Source: Intestinirhabdus alba
GTDB lineage: Bacteria > Pseudomonadota > Gammaproteobacteria > Enterobacterales > Enterobacteriaceae
Assembly (NCBI RefSeq): GCF_009711095.1
Contig: NZ_WMJZ01000004.1
Span: forward strand, 122,253 to 186,252
Reading direction: 5' to 3'
DNA length: 64,000 bases
The notes under the pieces were generated by a model. It made no database searches, was not told the DNA's origin, and was given only the letters and a program-made list of their open reading frames with translations. Below are positions 21,520 through 30,944 of the stretch, one piece after another. The position numbers were made by a program, and so were the translations under genes. The stretch's first letter is position 1. Every line of letters begins with the position of its first letter.

Positions 21520-22185
21520 CTAAATCCAGCCGCGCTCGGCAAAAGAAACGTATTCGCCCCGGCCAATCACGAGGTGGTCGAGCACCCGGACATCCATGAA
21601 CTGACAGCATTTCACCACACGCTCGGTGATGAGTTTATCCGCTTTGCTCGGCTCTGCACACCCCGAGGGGTGATTATGGGCAAGGATCAGCGCCGAGGCG
21701 TTCATTTTTATCGCCTCCCGGACGATTTCACGCGGATGCACCTCAACGTGGCTGAGCGTGCCGGAAAAAAGCCGGCTGTGTCGGATAACCCGATGCTGCG
21801 CATCCAGAAAGATCACCAGAAAGATCTCCCGCTCCTCGCCGGCAAACTGGCTGCGCAGAAAAGCCCGGGTCATTTCCGGACTCAGCAGCGGGCTTTCCTC
21901 CATGATTCGCACGTCATAGTAGCGCCTGGCCAGCTCGGCGATCCCCTTAATCTGCGCGTACTTCGCCACGCCGATGCCGGGCAGCGAGACAAACTGCGAA
22001 AAATCCGCCGTCAGCAGGCCGTAAAGGGAGCCGAAATGCGCCAGCAGCTCCCGGGCCAGGGTAAAGACATCTTTGCCCCGCGACCCGGTGCGCAAAAACA
22101 GCGCCAGCAGCTCGACGTCGGACAGCGCGTCGATCCCCTGGGCCAGCATTTTTTCCCTCGGTAGCAAATGCTCCGTTTTGTCCAT
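21520..22185 (-). CDS. radC: RadC/YicR, JAB-domain protein
   Basis: 221 residues: an N-terminal helix-hairpin-helix region (about 30-90, with [16 protein letters not shown]) and a C-terminal RadC JAB1/MPN-like metalloprotease domain with EVHPREIV and the metal motif [14 protein letters not shown]. The molecular function is unsettled; the original repair role was traced to another gene. It stands alone between rpmB and the divergent coaBC, as in E. coli. Confidence 0.95.
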   Translation of the reverse strand: MDKTEHLLPREKMLAQGIDALSDVELLALFLRTGSRGKDVFTLARELLAHFGSLYGLLTADFSQFVSLPGIGVAKYAQIKGIAELARRYYDVRIMEESPLLSPEMTRAFLRSQFAGEEREIFLVIFLDAQHRVIRHSRLFSGTLSHVEVHPREIVREAIKMNASALILAHNHPSGCAEPSKADKLITERVVKCCQFMDVRVLDHLVIGRGEYVSFAERGWI

Positions 22186-22356
22186 CAGGTCACCTCCTTA
22201 TGCAGAGCGCATAGTGGCACAGCCCGGCACAAGGCGCGACGCCCGGCCGTCGCGCCTGCGTAGCGCCTCGCAAAACGGGGCCGGGCAAAAGCACGACAAA
22301 GGACGGATTGTGATAAAATAGCCGCCTTCTGGTGTCCCCCAACAGGAAAGATCAAC

Positions 22357-23577
22357 ATGAGCCTGGCCGGTAAAAAAATCGTTCTCGGCGTCAGCGGCGG
22401 CATTGCCGCCTACAAGACCCCCGAGCTGGTACGTCGCCTGCGCGAACGCGGTGCCGACGTCCGCGTGGCAATGACCGAAGCGGCAAAAGCGTTTATTACC
22501 CCTCTGAGCCTGCAGGCAGTGTCGGGTTATCCCGTTGCCGACAGCCTGCTTGACCCGGCGGCCGAAGCCGCCATGGGCCACATCGAGCTGGGGAAATGGG
22601 CCGATCTGGTTATTCTCGCCCCCGCCACGGCGGACCTGATCGCCCGCGTCGCCGCCGGCATGGCCAACGATCTGGTTTCGACGATCTGCCTGGCGACGCC
22701 CGCTCCGGTCGCGGTGCTGCCGGCCATGAACCAGCAGATGTACCGCGCCGCCGCGACGCAGCACAACCTTAGCGTGCTGGCCTCTCGTGGGCTGCTTATC
22801 TGGGGGCCGGACAGCGGCAGCCAGGCGTGCGGCGATATTGGCCCCGGCCGTATGCTGGATCCCTTAACGATCGTGGACAGGGCGGTGGCACATTTCACCT
22901 CTGTCAACGATTTGCAGCACCTCAACATCATGATTACCGCAGGCCCCACCCGGGAACCGCTCGATCCGGTACGCTATATCTCCAACCACAGCTCGGGCAA
23001 AATGGGCTTCGCCATTGCCGCCGCCGCCGCCCGGCGCGGTGCCAGCGTCACGCTGGTCTCCGGTCCGGTAGCGCTGCCGACTCCGCCCGCCGTGCGGCGT
23101 ATCGACGTGATGACAGCGCTGGAGATGGAAGCGGCGGTGCGATCCGCCGTTCAGCAGCAGCATATTTTTATCGGCTGCGCGGCGGTGGCGGACTACCGCG
23201 CGGCCGCCGTCGCCGGTGAAAAAATAAAAAAACAGGCGACCCAGGGCGATGAATTAACAGTAAAAATGGTCAAAAACCCGGACATTATCGCCGGCGTCGC
23301 CGCGCTTACGGACAACCGGCCCTACGTCGTTGGGTTTGCTGCGGAAACAAATAATGTGGAAGAATACGCCCGGCAAAAGCGTATCCGTAAAAACCTCGAT
23401 CTGATCTGCGCAAACGACGTTTCGCTTTCGACGCAGGGTTTTAACAGCGACAGCAACGCTTTACACCTTTTCTGGCAGGATGGAGATAAAGTCTTACCGC
23501 TTGAGCGAAAAGCACTCCTTGGCCAATTATTACTCGACGAGATCGTAGCCCGTTATGATGAAAAAAATCGACGTTAA
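22357..23577 (+). CDS. coaBC: Bifunctional phosphopantothenoylcysteine synthetase/decarboxylase
   Basis: 406 residues. The N-terminal flavoprotein CoaC (about 1-190) decarboxylates phosphopantothenoylcysteine: [20 protein letters not shown] with the active His, [21 protein letters not shown] with the active Cys. The C-terminal CoaB domain couples cysteine using [23 protein letters not shown] and the KIKKQ lysine. Expressed rightward; its last 23 bases overlap dut. An extended -10 (TGATAAAAT, about 22311-22319) lies some 40 bases upstream. Confidence 0.98.
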   Translation: MSLAGKKIVLGVSGGIAAYKTPELVRRLRERGADVRVAMTEAAKAFITPLSLQAVSGYPVADSLLDPAAEAAMGHIELGKWADLVILAPATADLIARVAAGMANDLVSTICLATPAPVAVLPAMNQQMYRAAATQHNLSVLASRGLLIWGPDSGSQACGDIGPGRMLDPLTIVDRAVAHFTSVNDLQHLNIMITAGPTREPLDPVRYISNHSSGKMGFAIAAAAARRGASVTLVSGPVALPTPPAVRRIDVMTALEMEAAVRSAVQQQHIFIGCAAVADYRAAAVAGEKIKKQATQGDELTVKMVKNPDIIAGVAALTDNRPYVVGFAAETNNVEEYARQKRIRKNLDLICANDVSLSTQGFNSDSNALHLFWQDGDKVLPLERKALLGQLLLDEIVARYDEKNRR

Positions 23578-24013
23578 AATTCTGGACCCGCGTGTCGGCA
23601 ACCAGTTTCCGCTGCCGACCTATGCCACCGCCGGCTCCGCCGGGCTTGACCTGCGCGCCTGTCTTGATGACGCCGTAGAGCTTGCGCCGGGCACCACGAC
23701 GCTGCTGCCAACCGGCATTGCCGTTCACATCGCCGATCCCTCGCTGGCGGCGGTGATTCTGCCACGCTCCGGCCTTGGCCATAAACACGGCATCGTGCTG
23801 GGTAATCTGGTCGGCCTGATCGACTCTGACTACCAGGGCCAGCTGATGGTATCCGTCTGGAACCGCGGCCAGCAGAGCTTCACCATCGAACCCGGCGAGC
23901 GCGTCGCCCAGATGGTCTTTGTGCCGGTAGTTCAGGCCGAATTTAACCTGGTGGAAACCTTTGACGCCACCGACCGTGGCGAAGGCGGTTTTGGCCATTC
24001 CGGCCGTCGATAA
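23555..24013 (+). CDS. dut: dUTP diphosphatase
   Basis: 152 residues; the start codon at 23555 or the next ATG at 23558 gives [15 protein letters not shown]. Trimeric dUTPase that hydrolyses dUTP to dUMP and PPi, keeping uracil out of DNA. Family motifs include [24 protein letters not shown] and the C-terminal [11 protein letters not shown] that closes over the active site. It overlaps coaBC, so the two are coupled. Confidence 0.98.
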   Translation: MMKKIDVKILDPRVGNQFPLPTYATAGSAGLDLRACLDDAVELAPGTTTLLPTGIAVHIADPSLAAVILPRSGLGHKHGIVLGNLVGLIDSDYQGQLMVSVWNRGQQSFTIEPGERVAQMVFVPVVQAEFNLVETFDATDRGEGGFGHSGRR

Positions 24014-24058
24014 GAACCGTTACCGCATTCCACGCCTCGTCATAACGCTATAACATTG

Positions 24059-24079
24059 CCGCAAACGCGACGTTTGCGG
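24059..24079. other. Perfect hairpin between dut and slmA
   Basis: CCGCAAACG-CGA-CGTTTGCGG, a 9-bp stem with a 3-base loop and no T run. Possibly an mRNA-stability or weak termination element between the two genes. Confidence 0.45.
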
Positions 24080-24133
24080 CCGTAGCGTGGATGTTAGCCC
24101 GGCAAGTGCTTATTTTCAGGAGTATTTTGTAAC

Positions 24134-24730
24134 ATGGCAGAAAAACAAACTGCGAAAAGGAACCGTCGCGAAGAAATACTTCAGTCTCTGGCGCTGATGC
24201 TTGAATCCAGCGACGGGAGCCAGCGAATTACCACAGCAAAGCTGGCGGCCTCCGTCGGCGTTTCCGAAGCGGCGCTGTATCGCCACTTTCCCAGCAAAAC
24301 CAAAATGTTCGATAGCCTGATCGAATTTATCGAAGACAGCCTTACCTCCCGTATTAATCTGATCCTGAGCGATGAAAAAGACACCGCCGCGCGCCTGCGC
24401 CTGATCGTGCTGCTGATCCTCGGCTTCGGCGAGCGCAATCCCGGGCTGACGCGCATTCTCACCGGCCACGCGCTGATGTTTGAACAGGACCGCCTGCAGG
24501 GGCGCATCAATCAGCTTTTCGAACGTATCGAAGCCCAGCTGCGCCAGGTATTGCGGGAAAAGCGAATGCGCGAAGGCGAAGGCTACGCCACGGATGAGAC
24601 GCTGCTGGCGGGTCAGCTGTTAGCTTTCTGCGAGGGGATGCTGTCGCGCTTTGTGCGCAGCGAGTTCAGATATCGCCCGACCGACGACTTCGACGCCCGC
24701 TGGCCGCTGCTGCTCGCTCAGCTGCGGTAA
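24134..24730 (+). CDS. slmA: Nucleoid occlusion factor SlmA
   Basis: 198 residues, a TetR-type protein. The HTH reads [20 protein letters not shown] (about residues 32-52), and the rest forms the dimerisation/FtsZ-binding domain. DNA-bound SlmA blocks FtsZ ring assembly over the nucleoid. Nearly identical to E. coli SlmA. It is followed by a strong terminator. Confidence 0.98.
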   Translation: MAEKQTAKRNRREEILQSLALMLESSDGSQRITTAKLAASVGVSEAALYRHFPSKTKMFDSLIEFIEDSLTSRINLILSDEKDTAARLRLIVLLILGFGERNPGLTRILTGHALMFEQDRLQGRINQLFERIEAQLRQVLREKRMREGEGYATDETLLAGQLLAFCEGMLSRFVRSEFRYRPTDDFDARWPLLLAQLR

Positions 24731-24740
24731 TGGCTATCCT

Positions 24741-24765
24741 GGCGCACCAGGCGGTGCGCCTTTTT
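24741..24765 (+). terminator. Rho-independent terminator after slmA
   Basis: GGCGCACC-AGGC-GGTGCGCC followed by TTTTT, 10 bases past the slmA stop. Confidence 0.9.
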
Positions 24766-24890
24766 AAGATTGCCGGTAGCGCGATCTGTTAAAAAGCCCA
24801 GGGCAATTCGTTACTTTGCCAGATGTTCCCCTCCGCCCGCTCCCCTACCATCCCTCCATCAGGTCATAATTTCAGCAAAGGAGAGAGCAC

Positions 24891-25907
24891 ATGGCGACAT
24901 CACGGCGGGAGCTGTTAAAACTGGGCGGCCTGACGGCTGCATCACTGCTGTTGAGCAAAACCAGCGCGGCGGCATGGGCACCGTCTGAGCGCTATCCCGA
25001 TCCGCGCATCGTGGCGCTGGACGAGAGCTTTCGCCGCTATATGCTGGCCAGCGCGAAGGTGGAGCAGATCGCCACCGGCTTTCGCTGGGCGGAAGGGCCG
25101 GTCTGGTTTGGCGACATGGGTATGCTGTTATGGAGCGATATTCCTAACAACGCCGTGATGCGCTGGGATGAATCTACTGGCGAAACCCGCGTATTTCGCC
25201 ATCCCGCCCATTATGCAAACGGCCACGCCCGCGATCGCCAGGGGCGTCTTATCAGCTGCGAACACGATACCCGGCGCGTCACGCGCACAGAGTACGACGG
25301 CAGCATTACCGTGCTGGCCGACCGCTTTGCCGGCAAACCGCTTAATTCGCCCAACGATATCGTGGTCAAAGCGGACGGCTCCATCTGGTTTACCGATCCC
25401 CCCTTCGGCATCAGCGGCTTTTATGAGGGACATAAAGCGACGCCGGAGCTGCCGCAGAACGTCTATCGCCTTGATCCGGAAAGCCGCGAACTGAGCGTGG
25501 CGCTGGGCGACATTAAGGGGCCGAACGGCCTGTGCTTCTCGCCTGATGAAAAAATTCTCTACGTGGTGGAGAGCCGCGCGACGCCGAATCGCCTGATTCT
25601 GGCCTGGGACGTGGTGAACACTACGCTGACCAACAGGCGGGTGCATATTGACTGCGGCAGCGGCACGGCGGACGGCATTGCCTGCGACGTGGACGGCAAC
25701 CTGTGGTGCGGCTGGGGAAGCGGCAGCGAAGAGCTTGACGGCGTGCGGATATTCAATCCGCAGGGAAAAAACATCGGCGTGATTCATCTGCCGGAGCGCT
25801 GCGCCAATCTCTGCTTCGGCGGCGAACAGCGCAACCGGCTGTTTATGGCCTCCAGCACCTCTGTCTATTCACTGTACGTGAATACGCAGGGTGCCAGCCT
25901 CGTCTGA
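24891..25907 (+). CDS. SMP-30/gluconolactonase/LRE family protein with Tat-type signal
   Basis: 338 residues. The N-terminus SRRELLKLGGLTAASLLL is a twin-arginine (SRRxxLK) signal followed by a hydrophobic stretch and an Ala-rich cleavage region, so export in folded form is likely. The rest is a six-bladed propeller of the SMP-30/gluconolaconase family: GFRWAEGPVW (metal Glu), NSPNDIVVKADGSIWFTDPP (metal Asn) and GTADGIACDVDGNLW (metal Asp). Such enzymes hydrolyse sugar lactones or related esters; the substrate here is unknown. It is not present at this place in E. coli K-12. It is convergent with pyrE. Confidence 0.85.
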   Translation: MATSRRELLKLGGLTAASLLLSKTSAAAWAPSERYPDPRIVALDESFRRYMLASAKVEQIATGFRWAEGPVWFGDMGMLLWSDIPNNAVMRWDESTGETRVFRHPAHYANGHARDRQGRLISCEHDTRRVTRTEYDGSITVLADRFAGKPLNSPNDIVVKADGSIWFTDPPFGISGFYEGHKATPELPQNVYRLDPESRELSVALGDIKGPNGLCFSPDEKILYVVESRATPNRLILAWDVVNTTLTNRRVHIDCGSGTADGIACDVDGNLWCGWGSGSEELDGVRIFNPQGKNIGVIHLPERCANLCFGGEQRNRLFMASSTSVYSLYVNTQGASLV

Positions 25908-25939
25908 CAGATGCCCGGCAGCGAAGGCCGGGCGAACCA

Positions 25940-26581
25940 TTATACGCCGTACGCCTCCCGGTAGGCGCGCACCGCCGCCAGGCGATCCGCCATATCGGGC
26001 TTCTCCTCAAGATAAGCGATCAGATCCGTCAGGGTGATGATGGAAATCACTTTGCAGCCGTAGTCGCGCTCCACTTCCTGAATCGCGGAGATTTCGTTGC
26101 GCCCGCGCTCCTGCCGATCCAGAGAGATCAGCACGCCGGCGAGGGATGCCCCGTTGGCCTGAATAATCTCCATCGATTCACGAATCGCGGTGCCTGCGGT
26201 GATCACGTCATCCACCAGCATCACGCGGCCCTGCAGCGGGCTGCCGACCAGGCTGCCCCCCTCGCCGTGATCCTTCGCCTCTTTGCGGTTGAAGCAGTAC
26301 GGAAGGTCCCGATCGTGATGTTCCGCCAAGGCAACCGCGGTGGTAGTAGCGATAGGAATGCCCTTGTAGGCCGGGCCAAACAGCAGATCGAACGCGATTG
26401 CGGAATCCACCAGCGCTTCGGCATAGAACCGGCCTAACAGCGCCAGGTCGCGCCCGGTATTAAACAGCCCGGCGTTGAAGAAATAGGGGCTTTTACGCCC
26501 GGATTTCAGGGTGAATTCGCCAAACTTAAGTACCTGCTTGTTAAGCGCAAACTCAATAAACTGGCGCTGATACGGCTTCAT
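25940..26581 (-). CDS. pyrE: Orotate phosphoribosyltransferase
   Basis: 213 residues from the ATG at 26581 ([13 protein letters not shown]), the E. coli length. An in-frame upstream extension lies in the attenuator leader and is not homologous. It forms orotidine 5'-monophosphate from orotate and PRPP in pyrimidine synthesis. The PRPP-binding loop is [14 protein letters not shown]. Downstream of rph with an attenuator in between, so expression should respond to UTP through transcription-translation coupling. Confidence 0.98.
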   Translation of the reverse strand: MKPYQRQFIEFALNKQVLKFGEFTLKSGRKSPYFFNAGLFNTGRDLALLGRFYAEALVDSAIAFDLLFGPAYKGIPIATTTAVALAEHHDRDLPYCFNRKEAKDHGEGGSLVGSPLQGRVMLVDDVITAGTAIRESMEIIQANGASLAGVLISLDRQERGRNEISAIQEVERDYGCKVISIITLTDLIAYLEEKPDMADRLAAVRAYREAYGV

Positions 26582-26626
26582 GGATTCGCTCCTTATGGCA
26601 TTTTCATTATGTACAACATTTACAGA

Positions 26627-26654
26627 CAAAAAAAAGGCGACCTCTCAGTCGCCT
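26627..26654 (-). promoter_or_regulatory. pyrE attenuator (rho-independent terminator between rph and pyrE)
   Basis: On the minus strand GGCGACTGAGAGGTCGCC is followed by eight T residues. It begins 6 bases after the rph stop. In E. coli and Salmonella, translation of rph close to this hairpin prevents termination when UTP is low. The arrangement is preserved here and rph is intact up to the hairpin. Confidence 0.92.
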
Positions 26655-26659
26655 TAAAA

Positions 26660-27376
26660 CTAGTTTTCTAACGCCGCCTTCTGCGACGCGACAATGGATT
26701 CGATGCCCCCCCTGGCCAGCGCCAGCAGGGTGAGAAGCTCCTCATGGCTGAACGGCTCGCCCTCCGCCGTTCCCTGAACTTCAATCATGCGCCCGTCTTC
26801 GGTCATCACCACGTTCATATCGGTTTCGGCCGCGGAGTCTTCCACATATTCAAGATCGCAGAGCGCTTCACCGTTGACGATCCCGACGGAGACCGCCGCC
26901 ACCATGCCCTTCAGCGGGTTGGTTTTCAGCTTGCCGCTGGCCACCAGCTTTCTCAGCGCGTCGGCCAGGGCCACGCAGGCTCCGGTAATGGATGCCGTCC
27001 GCGTGCCGCCGTCGGCCTGGATAACGTCGCAGTCCAGGGTGATGGTAAATTCACCCAGCGCTTTCAGATCCACCGCCGCGCGCAGGGCCCGGGCAATCAG
27101 CCGCTGAATTTCCATGGTACGCCCACCCTGCTTGCCTTTCGCCGCCTCGCGCGCGTTGCGGGTGTGGGTCGCTCTCGGCAGCATACCGTACTCGGCGGTG
27201 ATCCAGCCCTGGCCCTGCCCTTTCAGAAAGCGCGGCACGCCTTCATCAATAGAGGCGGTGCACAGCACTTTGGTATCGCCAAATTCCACCAGCACCGAGC
27301 CTTCAGCGTGTTTTGTATAATGACGAGTCAGGGTTACGGGACGCACCTGATTAGCGCTACGGCCTGCTGGACGCAT
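26660..27376 (-). CDS. rph: Ribonuclease PH
   Basis: 238 residues, full length. The frameshift of E. coli K-12 rph is absent. It is a phosphate-dependent 3'-5' exonuclease that trims tRNA 3' ends. The N-terminus [14 protein letters not shown] and the phosphate-site [11 protein letters not shown] segment are visible. Its translation end lies 6 bases from the pyrE attenuator, so it doubles as the leader cistron. Confidence 0.97.
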   Translation of the reverse strand: MRPAGRSANQVRPVTLTRHYTKHAEGSVLVEFGDTKVLCTASIDEGVPRFLKGQGQGWITAEYGMLPRATHTRNAREAAKGKQGGRTMEIQRLIARALRAAVDLKALGEFTITLDCDVIQADGGTRTASITGACVALADALRKLVASGKLKTNPLKGMVAAVSVGIVNGEALCDLEYVEDSAAETDMNVVMTEDGRMIEVQGTAEGEPFSHEELLTLLALARGGIESIVASQKAALEN

Positions 27377-27414
27377 ATTGAGATCTCCGGCTTAAAACGA
27401 GAATGTGGCTGCGC

Positions 27415-27470
27415 ATTATACGGACTTCCCGCGGTTATTCCTATCCTGACGGGGAGCGGGTGGCTATAAT
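27415..27470. promoter_or_regulatory. Divergent -10 elements for rph and yicC
   Basis: A perfect TATAAT on the minus strand (27420-27415, toward rph) and another on the plus strand (27465-27470, toward yicC) face away from each other, about 50 bases apart. The -35 hexamers are weak in both. Transcripts would start about 30 bases before each gene. Confidence 0.6.
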
Positions 27471-27503
27471 CGACCGATCTCTCCTTTCAAAACGGGAACG
27501 TCT

Positions 27504-28367
27504 ATGATCCGCAGCATGACCGCCTACGCCCGGCGTGAAATCAAGGGTGAATGGGGTAGCGCCACATGGGAAATGCGCTCGGTAAACCAGCGTTATCTGG
27601 AAACCTATTTCCGCCTGCCGGAACAGTTCCGCAGCCTCGAGCCGGTGGTCCGCGAGCGCATCCGCGCCCGCCTGACGCGCGGCAAAGTCGAATGCTCGCT
27701 GCGTTTCGAGCCTGACGCCAGCGTCCAGGGCGAGCTGATCCTGAACGAGAAGCTGGCGAAGCAGCTGGTAAACGCCGCCAACTGGGTCAAAATGCAGAGC
27801 GACGAGGGGGAAATCAACCCGGTTGATATTCTGCGCTGGCCGGGCGTCATGGCCGCCCAGGAGCAGGATCTGGACGCCATCGCCGCGGAGATCCTCGCCG
27901 CCCTCGACGATACGCTGACCGACTTTATCATCGCCCGCGAAACCGAAGGCCAGGCGCTGAAAACCCTGATCGAGCAGCGTCTGGAAGGCGTCAGCGCCGA
28001 AGTGGCAAAGGTTCGCGCCCATATGCCGGAAATCCTGCAGTGGCAGCGCGAGCGCCTGATCGCCAAACTGGAAGATGCCCAGGTGCAGCTGGAAAACAAC
28101 CGTCTGGAGCAGGAGCTGGTGCTGATGGCGCAGCGTATCGACGTCGCAGAGGAGCTGGACCGGCTGGAAGCGCACGTTAAAGAGACCTGGAACATACTGA
28201 AGAAAAAAGAGGCGGTCGGCCGTCGCCTGGACTTTATGATGCAGGAGTTTAACCGCGAGTCGAATACCCTGGCATCTAAATCCATTAATGCCGACGTGAC
28301 CAATTCCGCCATTGAGCTGAAGGTTCTGATCGAACAGATGCGCGAGCAGATTCAGAATATCGAGTAA
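27504..28367 (+). CDS. yicC: YicC family protein (endoribonuclease)
   Basis: 287 residues, beginning MIRSMTAYARREIKGEWGSA and ending EQMREQIQNIE as in E. coli. YicC is reported as an endoribonuclease acting on small RNA such as RyhB. It has an N-terminal YicC domain and a C-terminal DUF1732 with long helices. Its 3' end is a known target of tyrosine recombinases (SXT-mobilised genomic islands), and the satellite element starts here. The encoded C-terminus is unaltered. Confidence 0.97.
   Translation: MIRSMTAYARREIKGEWGSATWEMRSVNQRYLETYFRLPEQFRSLEPVVRERIRARLTRGKVECSLRFEPDASVQGELILNEKLAKQLVNAANWVKMQSDEGEINPVDILRWPGVMAAQEQDLDAIAAEILAALDDTLTDFIIARETEGQALKTLIEQRLEGVSAEVAKVRAHMPEILQWQRERLIAKLEDAQVQLENNRLEQELVLMAQRIDVAEELDRLEAHVKETWNILKKKEAVGRRLDFMMQEFNRESNTLASKSINADVTNSAIELKVLIEQMREQIQNIE
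28344..28355 (+). repeat. Candidate left attachment core (attL) in the yicC 3' end
   Basis: GAGCAGATTCAG, which is codons GAG CAG ATT CAG of yicC, recurs as a direct repeat at 44655-44666 just past the last satellite gene. Tyrosine recombinases of mobilizable islands are known to integrate at the yicC 3' end. Identity outside the 12 bases is low, so the assignment is an inference. Confidence 0.5.
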
Positions 28368-28405
28368 ATAATCACAAGATATCACGCACTATCAAAACAA
28401 CCTCC

Positions 28406-28432
28406 AAGCCCGCTTTATTGCGGGCTTTTTTG
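28406..28432 (+). terminator. Terminator downstream of yicC
   Basis: AAGCCCGC-TTTATT-GCGGGCTT followed by TTTT, 40 bases after the yicC stop and inside the left end of the satellite if attL is at 28344. Confidence 0.85.
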
Positions 28433-28476
28433 TTATTATCGACTATCATAGGAAATCAACAAAGCGCACCTTTACC

Positions 28477-28529
28477 GTGTACACAGAGGTGTACCTCTGC
28501 GGTAAGATGTACACACGCTAGGTGTACAT
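28477..28529. repeat. Two related dyad sites upstream of the integrase (candidate arm sites)
   Basis: GTGTACACAGAGGTGTACC (28477-28495) and ATGTACACACGCTAGGTGTA (from 28507) share a GTGTAC half-site pair. A third copy, GTGTACACAAGGGTGTACCC, is at 44575-44594 at the other end of the element. Positions at both ends of an integrated element, close to int, suggest integrase or AlpA/excisionase binding. Confidence 0.5.
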
Positions 28530-28556
28530 GCACCAATAAACATATGGACTTTCCTA

Positions 28557-29825
28557 ATGCCAAAACTAACAGACATGCAGATCCGGGCGTGGATTAAGGC
28601 TGGTGAGCGATTCGAGGGCCGTTCAGATGGAAACGGACTTTATCTCTCCTACCGTGAAAACTACAAAACACCTGTCTGGCGCTTTAGATATAAATTCGCG
28701 GGAAAGTCACGGGTTATGTTGATTGGCTCGTATGCAGAACTATCATTGGCGAGAGCCAGAGAGACAGCGAAGGAACTCTCTGCTCGTGTTGCGCTAGGGT
28801 ACGATGTGGCAGGAGAAAAGCAGGAGCGAAAAGCCGAAGCATTAGCAAAAATAGAGGCAAAAAAAAGCGCTCTGTATGTGTCTGAGCTCGCTGCTGAATA
28901 TTTTGAACGCCAGATACTCCCCCGATGGAAACACCCAGACATACTACGCAGACGCATTGATAAAGACATAAACCCCTGCATTGGTCGAATGAGAGTCGAA
29001 GATGTAAAACCCCGCCATATTGATGACATGCTGAAAGGTATTGTTGACCGTGGAGCGCCAACTATAGCAACCGATGTGCTGCGCTGGACTCGCCGGATCT
29101 TTGACTATGGAATTAAACGCCACGCACTGGAGATAAATCCGTGTTCCGCTTTTGAGGTATCAGACGCCGGCGGGAAAGAAATTGCCCGTGATCGCTGGTT
29201 AAACCGTAGCGAACTCATCAAGCTATTTCAGGCCATGCGTAAAGCAAAAGGGTTCAGTCGACAGAACGAGCTTACATTTAAGTTATTGCTGGCGTTGTGT
29301 GTTCGAAAAATGGAGCTATGCGCCGCTCGCTGGGAAGAGTTTGATTTGGATGCTGCCATCTGGCACTTGCCAGAAGAACGCAGCAAGAACGGCGATGCCA
29401 TTGACATACCGCTCCCACTGGCCGCAGTGGAATGGTTGAAGGAGTTACTCACATTTTCATGTAACAGTGCATGGGTGCTACCTGCCAGAAAAATGCAACA
29501 TCGGATGATCCCCCACATTCAGGAAAGCACATTACCAGTAGCGCTGGCAAAAGTAAGGGCTGAAATGCCAGACGTGCCAAACTTCACAATCCACGATTTT
29601 AGGCGAACAGCGCGAACTCATTTAGCGGCTCTAGGTGTTGATCCAGTTGTTGCTGAACGATGCCTCAATCATAAGATAAAGGGCGTCGAGGGTATTTATA
29701 ATCGTCACCAGTATTTCAATGAGCGCAAAGCGGCACTGAACCTTTGGGCTGATCTACTGCTCACTCTGGAACAGGGCGAAGATTACAACGTGACGCCAAT
29801 CAAGAAAGCGCATAAGCTATCATAG
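28557..29825 (+). CDS. int: P4-type tyrosine recombinase (integrase)
   Basis: 422 residues. N-terminal DUF4102-like arm-binding domain (about 1-90, with GLYLSYRENYKTPVWRFRYK), core-binding domain (about 105-200), and a C-terminal catalytic domain with Arg250 (ALCVRKMELC), His346 and Arg349 (IHDFRRTART), His372 and nucleophile Tyr381 (GIYNRHQYF). It catalyses site-specific integration and excision of the element. It is the first gene inside the element, reading inward from the attL side, as in P4 and PICIs. All catalytic residues are present, so it is probably active. Confidence 0.95.
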   Translation: MPKLTDMQIRAWIKAGERFEGRSDGNGLYLSYRENYKTPVWRFRYKFAGKSRVMLIGSYAELSLARARETAKELSARVALGYDVAGEKQERKAEALAKIEAKKSALYVSELAAEYFERQILPRWKHPDILRRRIDKDINPCIGRMRVEDVKPRHIDDMLKGIVDRGAPTIATDVLRWTRRIFDYGIKRHALEINPCSAFEVSDAGGKEIARDRWLNRSELIKLFQAMRKAKGFSRQNELTFKLLLALCVRKMELCAARWEEFDLDAAIWHLPEERSKNGDAIDIPLPLAAVEWLKELLTFSCNSAWVLPARKMQHRMIPHIQESTLPVALAKVRAEMPDVPNFTIHDFRRTARTHLAALGVDPVVAERCLNHKIKGVEGIYNRHQYFNERKAALNLWADLLLTLEQGEDYNVTPIKKAHKLS

Positions 29826-29918
29826 GAACAGACTGAGCCTAGCCCGACGGGGTGAAGAGTGGAAAACCTTACCGCCTGGCTCATTCATTTTTTAAGGTGA
29901 AATGCTTAAAGGTGGCAT

Positions 29919-30875
29919 ATGTCTGACACTACAAAAATACCATTTTCATTTTGCCGCATAAAAAGGGCTGCTGATTTTTTAGGTGTTAGCACTGATGATT
30001 TACTAAGCCTTGCTGTCTCTGAGAAAATAACTCTATGCGTTAGGTTAGATGGATTAAAATCAGTCCTATGGATTGAAGGTAACGCAACTGAACTTAGCGA
30101 TTGGTATTTATCTTTAAGCACTAACAATAGCGCTCTGGCATTTGCCCACAATATATCAAAATATACATCATTCGCTATTGATCGAGTTTCTTACGATGAA
30201 GAAAACGATGACACCATTTTTCATCCGTGGTTCTATCAGTCTCAGCTGGCTGACGGGAGTACCTCTAGTGAAAAATCACAAAGCCATCAAGGCAGAGCCT
30301 TTGGCTTATGGGTTCCCCAACTGCCAGTAATAAACTCGGTTTTGAACTATGGGAAATCTTCTCTTTTATGGGGGTCTTTGGGTCTTTATCGTACTGACGA
30401 AAGCACGCCCGCTCTATGTTTAATTCCTTTATCGCTAAATCATGATGATATTTGCGATAGCGAAGAAGATGACGAACATTATGAAGAGAAATATCCAGAC
30501 ATCGAAATAACTGAAAATGATTTATGGATAACCTCTGACCAAGTAAGAGAATTGCTAAAATATAATGGTGATTACAGCGACCTCCCAGATAGCGCTCGAC
30601 GTGGTATTTCCTCCAATCCTGACTTGATGCAGGAAATAAAAAAGGTTAATCACATTGCTGAGCACCACGCAACTAACAGAGAAAAGCTATTTAAATCTGC
30701 AATATGCTTGCTATCAAAATACCCAGATGAGTGCCGGGGTGAACGCAAAGAGATAAGTCCTGAGAAGTGGCGGGATTGTATTCTCGCTCATAAAGATGAG
30801 ATACCACCGCTAACCATTACTAACGAAGACGTAATTCTAAAACACTTAAGATCCGCCGCTAACGGCAAGGTGTAG
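29919..30875 (+). CDS. Uncharacterised satellite protein with N-terminal HTH-like region
   Basis: 318 residues, AT-rich coding. The N-terminus FSFCRIKRAADFLGVSTDDLLSLA has the spacing of a MerR/excisionase-like helix-turn-helix. The middle is acidic (DSEEDDEHYEEKY) and the C-terminal 80 residues look helical, ending in a region found after integrase genes in several enterobacterial elements. No catalytic motif was recognised. It lies 93 bases after int and before alpA, a cargo/regulator position. It could be a regulator or accessory (for example phage interference) gene; I do not assign a function. Confidence 0.75.
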   Translation: MSDTTKIPFSFCRIKRAADFLGVSTDDLLSLAVSEKITLCVRLDGLKSVLWIEGNATELSDWYLSLSTNNSALAFAHNISKYTSFAIDRVSYDEENDDTIFHPWFYQSQLADGSTSSEKSQSHQGRAFGLWVPQLPVINSVLNYGKSSLLWGSLGLYRTDESTPALCLIPLSLNHDDICDSEEDDEHYEEKYPDIEITENDLWITSDQVRELLKYNGDYSDLPDSARRGISSNPDLMQEIKKVNHIAEHHATNREKLFKSAICLLSKYPDECRGERKEISPEKWRDCILAHKDEIPPLTITNEDVILKHLRSAANGKV

Positions 30876-30891
30876 AGTAACTTAACTGTAC

Positions 30892-30915
30892 AGGTACAGT
30901 AGAACTACTGTGCCT
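30892..30915 (+). other. Hairpin after the 318-residue gene
   Basis: AGGTACAGTA-GAAC-TACTGTGCCT, a 10-bp stem with one mismatch and no T run. It begins 17 bases past the stop of the gene at 29919 and may act as a weak terminator. Confidence 0.4.
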
Positions 30916-30944
30916 TATCCATCACCTATCAAATCGCTAACTTT

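Noticed and set aside
26627..26660. Frameshifted rph as in E. coli K-12
   Set aside because: The gene reads intact to the normal end just before the attenuator.
28368..28556. A tRNA or tmRNA gene as integration target
   Set aside because: No tRNA cloverleaf or 3'-end fragment was found at either end of the satellite; the yicC 3' end explains the site better.
28443..29828. CTATCATAGGAA pair as the attachment core
   Set aside because: Both copies lie on the same side of the element, flanking int only, so they cannot be attL and attR of the whole island.
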